Positions 1-6,409 of a stretch of DNA of 34,067 bases are shown piece by piece (the stretch's first letter is position 1; the number at the start of each line of letters is the position of its first letter). The stretch covers positions 1 through 34,067 of the forward strand of contig NVXK01000029.1 of the NCBI GenBank assembly GCA_002733905.1, written 5' to 3'. The notes beneath the pieces were generated by a model that worked only from the letters and a program-made list of their open reading frames with translations, was not told the DNA's origin and did not search any database. The position numbers and the translations under genes were made by a program. This DNA is from Robiginitomaculum sp. (lineage in GTDB: Bacteria; Pseudomonadota; Alphaproteobacteria; Caulobacterales; Maricaulaceae).

Positions 1-334
1 GCGACATATTTGTCAGTACTCGAAAATTTCATCTTGGTCTCTATTCAATCGTTAACGCTACACTATATGTGATTCGTTGCATAATAGGTTTAGTTAAAGC
101 AAACTCTGACCCTTAGCGCAAATACATTTCTGCATAGTGGCCATGAATAGTGGCAATGAATAGTTGCCATGAATGAGTTTTTATTCTGGGTTTAAAAACC
201 TGAAACAACAAGATTCTAACCATGTTGGCTAAACTTATGAAATTTTTAGTTGATGAAAGGGGGAGGCTCGGTTATATGCCTGTGGTGGATGCGTCATAAT
301 GTGGGCGATGACGAGACAAATAGGGGGACTTCAG
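1..334. other. Intergenic leader upstream of dksA
   Basis: No convincing coding frame is seen in this stretch. It is AT-rich and contains three tandem 13-bp repeats at 138-176 (listed separately) and a short hairpin-like GGTTT/AAACC sequence near 191-203. A purine-rich GGGGGAGG run near 258-266 looks like a ribosome binding site but has no good downstream frame. The dksA promoter presumably lies here, but no clear -35/-10 pair can be named. Confidence 0.5.
138..176. repeat. Three 13-bp tandem direct repeats
   Basis: Three consecutive units read TGGCCATGAATAG (138-150), TGGCAATGAATAG (151-163) and TTGCCATGAATGA (164-176). The first two differ at one position and the third is slightly degenerate. 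They lie about 160 bases upstream of the chosen dksA start. Regular spacing in a promoter region suggests protein-binding iterons or a slipped-strand duplication; the sequence alone does not decide. Confidence 0.75.
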
Positions 335-763
335 ATGGCTAATGTTGAGAAAAAACGCACAAAACTTGCTAAGAATTATCGCCCAAGTGACGATGAAAAA
401 TTCATGGGTGTTAAACAAAAAGAGTATTTCCGTCGCAAGCTAGAAGCATGGAAAAATGATATTATTGATCAGACCAAAGGTACGATTGAATATCTACAAT
501 GCGAAAACGTTTCCCATCCCGACCTTGCCGATACAGCCGCCGCGAATGCAGACCGTCAGCTAGAGCTACGCTCTCGTGACCGCCAACGTAAACTCGTCTC
601 TAAAATTGACAAAGCCCTCGCACGTATTGAATCTGGCACATATGGATTTTGCGAAGAAACTGGCGACCCCATCCGCCTCGGCCGCCTCGACGCCCGCCCC
701 ATAGCAACCCTCAGCATCGAAGCCCAAGAAATGCACGAACGCGGCGAACGCGCCTCAAGGTAG
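335..763 (+). CDS. dksA: DksA/TraR-family RNA polymerase-binding transcription factor
   Basis: Cytoplasmic factor that enters the RNA polymerase secondary channel and, with ppGpp, retunes rRNA and biosynthetic promoters. The 142-residue product shows the coiled-coil tip motif DLADTA (matching DxxDxA) and the C-terminal finger region with CEETGDPI and RLDARPIATLSIEAQE. Only one of the four zinc-binding cysteines of E. coli DksA remains. This is the usual state of many alphaproteobacterial DksA proteins, so it is not decay. The start at 335 is chosen because AGGGGG sits about 7 bases upstream and family similarity begins there. An in-frame ATG at 299 would add 12 residues with no good ribosome binding site. 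The next gene is convergent, so dksA appears monocistronic. Confidence 0.93.
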   Translation: MANVEKKRTKLAKNYRPSDDEKFMGVKQKEYFRRKLEAWKNDIIDQTKGTIEYLQCENVSHPDLADTAAANADRQLELRSRDRQRKLVSKIDKALARIESGTYGFCEETGDPIRLGRLDARPIATLSIEAQEMHERGERASR

Positions 764-875
764 GATGTGTGGTGAGGACAGTTGGTTTGTAAGGCATTTT
801 AGCCTAATTCATGTTGTTAATTGCTCCGTGTCAATCGCCGAAAACGTACAATTTTCAAAGTATGTAACGAGGTCG

Positions 876-1529
876 CTAGGTAGGCTTAGTCTGGTCTCCT
901 ATAGCGGAATCTGGTATCATTTGAATAGCTTCATTTACACCGTCTTTGATGCTAGTAAGGGCATCTGCAATAAAAGTATCAAACTTCTCACGCACAAGAA
1001 AAGTTAGGACTCTTTCAATTGTATCTTCCCGTAAATTTAATGTTTCAATCGAATTACCTCCTTGGATACGAGCTAACATTTCTGCCCGAAGCTTTGGATG
1101 TAAACTTTGTCCATTTACACCTAACCATTCCCGTAGATTTTCCTTGTCACTAACTATTGTTTCCAATGACCGAATCATTGCGATTAGCACCTCAGGCATA
1201 AATTGACGCGCGTGTTTTGTTCTGACTTCAAGATGTACCATTAATTTTAAAAAATCTTCTATGGGCTCGGTAATTGGGCCATCTTGAAGTTTCAGTATAT
1301 TAGCGTGGATAGGCGCAATTCTATTTTCTAAATCAGTAACTCGGTCATCTAGTGTTTGGCGTTCACTTATTTGTGAATAGAAGTAATCCTGCGAAGCGGT
1401 TTTTTTGATTGCAGAATGTTTTGGATTGGCAAATCCCTTACTATATTTCCAAACATGGCTCGGCCTATATTGGTCTTTGAACGCACGTAAAACAAAACGT
1501 GGGATATAATGTTGGTTGGAACCTGCCAT
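876..1529 (-). CDS. DUF4238-like protein of unknown function
   Basis: The 217-residue product begins MAGSNQHYIPRFVLRAF, which matches the N-terminal HY(I/V)P-x-F-x-LR-x-F signature of DUF4238 proteins. The rest is predicted soluble and mostly helical, with no signal peptide. DUF4238 has no established biochemical function. An in-frame ATG at 1619 would add 30 residues of low-complexity hydrophobic sequence unlike the family, so the start at 1529 is preferred, although its ribosome binding site is weak. The gene stands alone, convergent with dksA and next to a repeat-bearing gap. It looks AT-richer than its neighbours. Recent acquisition is plausible but inferred. The product is somewhat shorter than many family members, so C-terminal truncation is possible. 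Confidence 0.7.
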   Translation of the reverse strand: MAGSNQHYIPRFVLRAFKDQYRPSHVWKYSKGFANPKHSAIKKTASQDYFYSQISERQTLDDRVTDLENRIAPIHANILKLQDGPITEPIEDFLKLMVHLEVRTKHARQFMPEVLIAMIRSLETIVSDKENLREWLGVNGQSLHPKLRAEMLARIQGGNSIETLNLREDTIERVLTFLVREKFDTFIADALTSIKDGVNEAIQMIPDSAIGDQTKPT

Positions 1530-1684
1530 TCTTATTAGTTGGGAGCTATTTCTGAAAAAACAAGTTTTGCTTGTAACAAAGGTGTAGAGAAAATTGATTG
1601 GGCTGGTTAATAGAAACACCGACCAAATAAGTTAGTGGGCGACGTTATATTAGTAACTCAACCATTGACATTGAGGGCTAAATT

Positions 1685-1715
1685 GGCGTTCTACGGACGC
1701 CTTCTTATCCACGCC
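1685..1715. repeat. Dispersed repeat, copy A
   Basis: This copy shares the exact 18-mer CGCCTTCTTATCCACGCC (1698-1715) with copy B at 4436-4453. In both copies GGCGTT precedes the 18-mer by a few bases, so GGCGT and ACGCC (or GGCG and CGCC in copy B) can form a short stem. A further shared block, TATATTGAA, follows in both. The copies are in the same orientation and bracket the acyltransferase and hydroxylase genes. Confidence 0.75.
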
Positions 1716-1839
1716 CTTATAACATGCCCTATATTGAACCCGTTCTTTCATCAAAGGCATCTTACACGCGTTAGTTTGAGATGAAGGAGAATGTCAGCAT
1801 AGATGCAGAGGTGGGATTTACGCGCCCCTTTCCTATGTC

Positions 1840-2220
1840 GCGGCACCCCAAGGGTACTTCCTCGCTATGCTCAGGGCGCGTGTGCTAAGAGTTGGCCGTC
1901 GCGCTTGAGGCGAGAGCGAAGTTTCGTATCTCGCTAAGAGGAACGTATAAAAAATGACATTTCCGTACCCCAAGGGTATTCCGTCGTGCATGTGGCTTTA
2001 GCCATCACGAAACATTTATACTATTCCTACGGTATCCGGTGAAGGCTGGAGCCATACGGACACGCCTTATGTAAGGCCAAGAGTAATGCAAACCGACGAG
2101 CGTAAATGCTGCGCGGGGTTTTGTGGTGGGGAAGAGCGGTTCTAACTCCCCCTACAGCTAGCCCTAAGCTATAATGAAACTGCTGCCAAGACGCGCAAGG
2201 GGACCGCGTTGAGATGTTCA
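1840..2220. other. Hairpin-rich intergenic island, possible structured RNA or repeat cluster
   Basis: The island contains two exact copies of the 12-mer ACCCCAAGGGTA starting 120 bases apart (1847-1858 and 1967-1978). A two-step hairpin lies at 1910-1934 (GCGAGA with TCTCGC enclosing CGAA with TTCG). Two GGCT-NN-AGCC mini-hairpins start 50 bases apart (1994-2003 and 2044-2053). A GCCTTA-TG-TAAGGC palindrome is at 2064-2077. No tmRNA tag frame, RNase P signature or SRP RNA signature was found in it. It could be a non-coding RNA, a cluster of short palindromic elements, or remnants of a mobile element. Confidence 0.45.
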
Positions 2221-2330
2221 CGCATGGGAAAACAACCCTTAATCTCGGTTTTGCATTCTTACATAGTTCAGGAATTTTTAACGCTCATTTGTCATAAAAC
2301 ATTCATTAAAGGGTTTAGGGGAGAAATAAG

Positions 2331-3521
2331 ATGAAGGCTGGCATGTCTAACGCTAAAACCGTTTCCCGATCAATCTCGCCACCTCGATATTTTTCATTTC
2401 CTGCAATAGCGGGGCAAAACCCATGGTTAGATTTTTTGCGCGCGATTGCGGTGCTTTTTGTGCTGTTACGTCATGGGGAGCGGGCCTTGATGCAATCATC
2501 CTCAGACGCTTTAAATGCCTTGACGACATCCCCTTTGCATAATTTTTTCATTAATGGGTGGGTCGGCGTAGATTTGTTCCTTGTTTTATCAGGCTATTTG
2601 ATTGGGAAAAGCTTGATCAAAATGTTCAGCAAAGACAACCAGATCAATATCAAAACCTATTTTTGGCATCGCAGCTTACGTATTATTCCTGCATATTTTG
2701 CGGTGTTATTTATCACGGCTTTAGGCGTATTTCCATTATATGCTGTCTCGCCAGAACATTTGGGCCTACGCGTATTCTATCACATGCTATTCTTGCAAGA
2801 TTACCTGCCTTCGAATATTAATGTCGTGTTTTGGTCACTCGGTGTAGAAGAGAAATTTTATATCCTAGCGCCATTAATTGCCGTTATTCTCGTTAAGTTC
2901 AAACAGACACGATCAGCTTTCGCCCTTATGGCACTATTATTTTTATGCTCACCTCTCGCCAAAACTTTCCAGCTATGGTCGGCACATGCTGAGATCAATT
3001 ATCAAACTTTTTTTCAAGATTACAGAAGCCCGTTCCATTTATCTACCGAGCCATTGATCGTCGGGTTTGCCATTAGTTATTTTGAGATTAAGAAAAAAAT
3101 CAATTTGACCCCTTCACAGGCAAAATGGATTTTTGCAATGGCCGCAGTCTTAACGGGAAGCTTATTGTTCTCCCACGATTTCTTATCAAGCTTCGGGTTT
3201 TGGGATATGATGGGGCAACCGATAAGTTTGGCATTGTTATTTGGTACTATGGTCGTGTGTGCAACACAACTTTCGGGCTTGCCTGTTATAGGGGAGCCTG
3301 TTTGGCGCCTGGTATCCCGATTGAGTTACGCCTTATACCTTATTCACTTCCCACTTATTCCATTGGCATTAGCGTTAACATTGCCGAATGCTCCCCTTTC
3401 ATTTTGGGGGATTTACATGATTTTTGCCTTTGCAGGCGCTTTGGTTTTACATTTTCTTGTGGAAAAGCCATTTCTCAAAATCAAGAACCGCCGATCATCT
3501 AAGCTTATCTCCGCGCGTTAA
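2331..3521 (+). CDS. Acyltransferase-3 family membrane protein (OafA-like)
   Basis: Integral membrane O-acyltransferase of the acyltransferase-3 family, which moves acetyl or other acyl groups onto cell-surface glycans or other extracytoplasmic acceptors; the acceptor here is unknown. The 396-residue product carries the family opening LDFLRAIAVLFVLLRH (Arg37, His48), the GWVGVDLFLVLSGYLI segment, the RSLRIIPAYF motif and about ten hydrophobic segments. It lacks the C-terminal SGNH domain of longer relatives. AGGGGAG sits about 8 bases upstream of the start, which is a good ribosome binding site. The fatty-acid-hydroxylase gene follows after 60 bases on the same strand, suggesting co-transcription and possibly a joint role in lipid or surface modification, which is inference. 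Confidence 0.9.
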   Translation: MKAGMSNAKTVSRSISPPRYFSFPAIAGQNPWLDFLRAIAVLFVLLRHGERALMQSSSDALNALTTSPLHNFFINGWVGVDLFLVLSGYLIGKSLIKMFSKDNQINIKTYFWHRSLRIIPAYFAVLFITALGVFPLYAVSPEHLGLRVFYHMLFLQDYLPSNINVVFWSLGVEEKFYILAPLIAVILVKFKQTRSAFALMALLFLCSPLAKTFQLWSAHAEINYQTFFQDYRSPFHLSTEPLIVGFAISYFEIKKKINLTPSQAKWIFAMAAVLTGSLLFSHDFLSSFGFWDMMGQPISLALLFGTMVVCATQLSGLPVIGEPVWRLVSRLSYALYLIHFPLIPLALALTLPNAPLSFWGIYMIFAFAGALVLHFLVEKPFLKIKNRRSSKLISAR

Positions 3522-3581
3522 ATAATTAATAGTCTTTATTTGTTATAGAATGTCATTGAACTGGGAAATTCAGGTAATATA

Positions 3582-4400
3582 ATGGTCTTAGATACACTAC
3601 AAAAATTATTGATTACCATGGTGGTATTTTTACCGCTAGAACACTTCCTGCCAAGATTAAAAGATAAAAAAATATTCAGGAAAAACTGGTCGCTAGATAG
3701 CTGTTATGCTTTGATCTCACCCTTCATTATAAGTGCGAGCATAGTATTCGTTATCGTACTCGCGTCGCTCGTCATTGACCCAATCCTACCCGCCCGCATT
3801 AAGGAAATAATTGCGAGCCAACACCTGATTATCCAAGTTGTTGAAATCATTATCATCGCTGATATTGGATATTATTTCGTCCACCGCATGTTTCATGAAA
3901 TACCGCTCCTGTGGAAACTACATGCGATTCATCATAGTATTGAAGAAATGGACTGGCTAGCGGCACATCGTGTTCATCCCATCGATCAAATTTTGACGCG
4001 TGGCCTATCTCTTATTATACCCTTCACATTCGGTTTTTCGGCGGCGGCAATAGCTATGTTCTTCGTTCTATCTGGCTGGCATTCTTACTTAAAACACTCA
4101 AATATAAATATCCGCTTTGGACCACTGCGCTGGATTTTAGTCTCTCCAACATATCATCATTGGCACCACGCCAATGAGGAACACGCCTTTGATAAAAATT
4201 ATGCAGGGCAATTACCGATCATCGATATTATTTTTGGAACAGCTATCATGAAAGAAACCAGCGGCCCTACCTATTACGGAACCGATACACCCGTTCCTAA
4301 AAGCTATGTTGGTCAGTTATTACTGCCCTTCAAACTCTTGAAACCCCAAAAAAAATCGGCTCCTTTAAAGACTGAAGACGCAAGCTTATCAGGTCAGTAG
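3582..4400 (+). CDS. Fatty acid hydroxylase / sterol desaturase superfamily membrane protein
   Basis: Predicted membrane di-iron oxygenase. The 272-residue product has the histidine clusters of the superfamily: HRMFH (101-105), HAIHH (114-118), H129 and H132, H167 and H171, and YHHWHH (191-196) with H201. Hydrophobic stretches flank the clusters (about 40-70, 85-100, 140-165). These proteins hydroxylate or desaturate acyl chains, carotenoids or sterols; the substrate cannot be read from the sequence. The start at 3582 has only a weak CAGG signal. It follows the acyltransferase gene by 60 bases and ends before the strong terminator at 4495-4530. The lysine-rich last 30 residues are likely cytoplasmic and variable. 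Confidence 0.88.
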   Translation: MVLDTLQKLLITMVVFLPLEHFLPRLKDKKIFRKNWSLDSCYALISPFIISASIVFVIVLASLVIDPILPARIKEIIASQHLIIQVVEIIIIADIGYYFVHRMFHEIPLLWKLHAIHHSIEEMDWLAAHRVHPIDQILTRGLSLIIPFTFGFSAAAIAMFFVLSGWHSYLKHSNINIRFGPLRWILVSPTYHHWHHANEEHAFDKNYAGQLPIIDIIFGTAIMKETSGPTYYGTDTPVPKSYVGQLLLPFKLLKPQKKSAPLKTEDASLSGQ

Positions 4401-4425
4401 CTTCGTGAATTTCATGCCAACTTTG

Positions 4426-4453
4426 GGCGTTGGTGCGCCTTCTTATCCACGCC
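4426..4453. repeat. Dispersed repeat, copy B
   Basis: Second copy of the element at 1685-1715, in the same orientation, with the identical 18-mer at 4436-4453 preceded by GGCGTT at 4426-4431 and followed downstream by TATATTGAA. It lies between the hydroxylase stop codon and the bidirectional terminator. Confidence 0.75.
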
Positions 4454-4494
4454 AGCCTCAACGCTCTTATATTGAAACGCATAATGCGGATATA

Positions 4495-4530
4495 AAAAAC
4501 CCGCTCTTACGGATTTAAAAGCGGGTTTTT
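4495..4530. terminator. Bidirectional intrinsic terminator
   Basis: A perfect 11-bp stem pairs AAAAACCCGCT (4495-4505) with AGCGGGTTTTT (4520-4530) around a 14-base loop. A T-run follows the stem on both strands, so it can end transcription of the plus-strand hydroxylase unit and of the minus-strand DUF885 operon. Confidence 0.9.
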
Positions 4531-4551
4531 AGGTGTGATTTGAAATGTGGT

Positions 4552-6375
4552 TTAGCTCTTGGATTTAACCCAAGCTTCGACACGTTCTTGCATGATATTT
4601 AGGGGGACAGGGCCAGAAGAAATAATGACATTATGATATTCCCGAATGTCGAATTTATCACCTAATGTTGATTTTGCATTCTCGCGTAATTCAAGAATTT
4701 TCAACATGCCGATTTTATAAGCAGTGGCTTGACCCGGCATGACGATATAGCGCTCAATGGCTTTGACGCAGTCATTCTCTGGATTAGGCGTATTGTCGAT
4801 CAAATATTGAATGGCCTGCTCACGCGTCCACTTTTTATCGTGAATACCTGTATCAACAACTAACCGTGCCGCACGCCAGATTTCCATGGCAAGGCGGCCA
4901 AAGTCTGAATAGGGGTCTTGGTAAAAACCCATCTCTTTGGGGAGAAACTCAGAATATAAACCCCAGCCTTCACTATAGGCCGTTACGCCGCTAAATTTAC
5001 GGAATTTGGGAATGCCTTCAAGCTCTTGCTGAATAGCGATTTGCATATGATGCCCTGGAATGCCTTCATGATAGGCGAGGGCTTCCATTTGGTATTTTGG
5101 CATGTCGGTGATTTTGTACAAGTTTGCGTAATAGACACCTGGGCGTGAACCATCAGGCGCAGGGCGGTTGTAAAAGGCTTTGCCTGCGGACTTATTGCGG
5201 TAACTCTCGACTTGTTTCACAACGAGGTCAGCTTTGGGTTTTACCATGAAAACATCATCAAGGCGTGTTTTCATGACGTCGATAATGCCTTCTGCTTTGG
5301 CAAGGTAAGCTTCGCGGCCAGCGTCGGAATCTTCGTACACAAATTTTGGGTCAGTTTTAAGGTGAGTAAAGAAAGCTTGTAAATCGCCTTTAAAGCCAAC
5401 GGATGTCATGATTTCACGCATTTCCGTGTGAATACGCGCAACTTCGCTCAGGCCAAGATCGTGTATCTCTGACGCGGTCATATCCGTTGTTGTCATTTGC
5501 TTCAGTCGTGATTTATAATACGCACCACCGTTCGGCAGTTTCCACGCACCGTCATCTGTCGAAGCATGTGCTTGTTGCGTTTTCATCTCGGAAACAAGTC
5601 CTTCAAACGCAGGCTTAACGGATGTGAGGAGAGCGGTGATTGCACCTTCAAATAGCTCTTCTTCTTGGGGTTTGGTCAGTTCCAATTTCTTGACCTTCTT
5701 TTGGAAATCAGCCAAAAGTGTCGACAGTTTACCTTCGTCAAATGGCGCGCCAGTAATGATGTTCTGTGCATCACGAATAACATGGTCATAAACATAAAGA
5801 GGCGGTGCAATGCCTTTCTCCGCGCGAGATTTCGAGATGGCAACATTCGTACCGAGATACTCTTTAACGCCGTTAAGGCGCGCAATATACGCTCTCGCAT
5901 CATCAATATTATCGACACGATGATTGTTAATCAAGAATGCTGGAATGCCAGATTGCAAGCCGAACATTTGATTGAAAATGTAATCATAGTCCCAGTATTT
6001 TGATCTCGCCAAATCATCCTCAATACCGTTGACGAATAAACGGTAAGAAAGCGCATGGCTCTCATCTAAATCCGCAAGGTCAAAATTTGCTTTAATATAT
6101 TCGAGGTTTTTACGGTCAACATCAAGCCTATCAAGATAGAAAGACTTACTTGGGTTATTCCACTTATCATTATCAGTTTTATCGCCAAGGCGTGTCAAAA
6201 ACTGCGGATAATTCTTCACCCCTTCCGTAAATATTTCTTCAAACCAAATATCAATTTTTTCATTTTGTGTTTGTGTTTGAACATGTTCTGTTTTGGCGGT
6301 TTCTGAAACCTCAGCTTTTGGCGAACAGGCCGTAAGCGCGAGTGCACATGTGGTAAGAATAAGTAGTTTTTTCAT
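4552..6375 (-). CDS. DUF885 lipoprotein, putative zinc metallopeptidase (second gene of pair)
   Basis: 607-residue predicted lipoprotein. The N-terminus MKKLLILTTCALALTAC is a lipoprotein signal peptide with lipobox LTAC. The DUF885 catalytic region contains HEGIPGHH (from His436), followed by YSEGWGLYSE, DFGRLAMEIWRAARLVVDTG and a conserved C-terminal PGQATAYKIG. The HE...HH pattern and the downstream glutamate-bearing helix suggest a zinc-dependent peptidase acting in the periplasm. Its substrates are unknown. It lies 34 bases downstream of its paralog on the same strand, with an AAAGGGG ribosome binding site, so the two form an operon. The products are similar over their whole length, most strongly in the C-terminal half, which indicates tandem duplication. 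Confidence 0.88.
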   Translation of the reverse strand: MKKLLILTTCALALTACSPKAEVSETAKTEHVQTQTQNEKIDIWFEEIFTEGVKNYPQFLTRLGDKTDNDKWNNPSKSFYLDRLDVDRKNLEYIKANFDLADLDESHALSYRLFVNGIEDDLARSKYWDYDYIFNQMFGLQSGIPAFLINNHRVDNIDDARAYIARLNGVKEYLGTNVAISKSRAEKGIAPPLYVYDHVIRDAQNIITGAPFDEGKLSTLLADFQKKVKKLELTKPQEEELFEGAITALLTSVKPAFEGLVSEMKTQQAHASTDDGAWKLPNGGAYYKSRLKQMTTTDMTASEIHDLGLSEVARIHTEMREIMTSVGFKGDLQAFFTHLKTDPKFVYEDSDAGREAYLAKAEGIIDVMKTRLDDVFMVKPKADLVVKQVESYRNKSAGKAFYNRPAPDGSRPGVYYANLYKITDMPKYQMEALAYHEGIPGHHMQIAIQQELEGIPKFRKFSGVTAYSEGWGLYSEFLPKEMGFYQDPYSDFGRLAMEIWRAARLVVDTGIHDKKWTREQAIQYLIDNTPNPENDCVKAIERYIVMPGQATAYKIGMLKILELRENAKSTLGDKFDIREYHNVIISSGPVPLNIMQERVEAWVKSKS

Positions 6376-6409
6376 TATAATCCCCTTTGTTGTTATATGT
6401 GGGCGTCTG

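Larger units (their letters stand above)
1530..2330. other. 800-bp gene-poor region with repeat and hairpin island
   Basis: No convincing gene is seen on either strand; a 64-codon minus-strand frame at 2027-2221 lacks a ribosome binding site and coding character. The stretch contains one copy of a dispersed repeat (1685-1715), a GC-richer hairpin-rich island (about 1840-2220) and an AT-rich promoter-like stretch before the acyltransferase gene (2230-2330). The composition shift at about 1800 and 2220 is visible by eye. Confidence 0.6.

Noticed and set aside
335-763. DksA with missing zinc cysteines as a decayed gene
   Set aside because: The CEETG finger with a single cysteine is normal for many alphaproteobacterial DksA proteins, and the rest of the protein is intact.
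765-1007. 80-codon plus-strand frame directly after dksA
   Set aside because: Most of it is antisense to the DUF4238 gene; it has no ribosome binding site and no similarity to dksA-linked genes.
1800-2220. Possible tmRNA, RNase P RNA or SRP RNA
   Set aside because: No tag-peptide frame, no GAGGAAAGTCC-type RNase P core and no GGAAGCAGCC-type SRP loop was found on either strand.
2027-2221. 64-codon minus-strand frame in the hairpin island
   Set aside because: No ribosome binding site, Arg/His/Leu-rich composition, and the sequence is dominated by small inverted repeats, so it is probably not coding.
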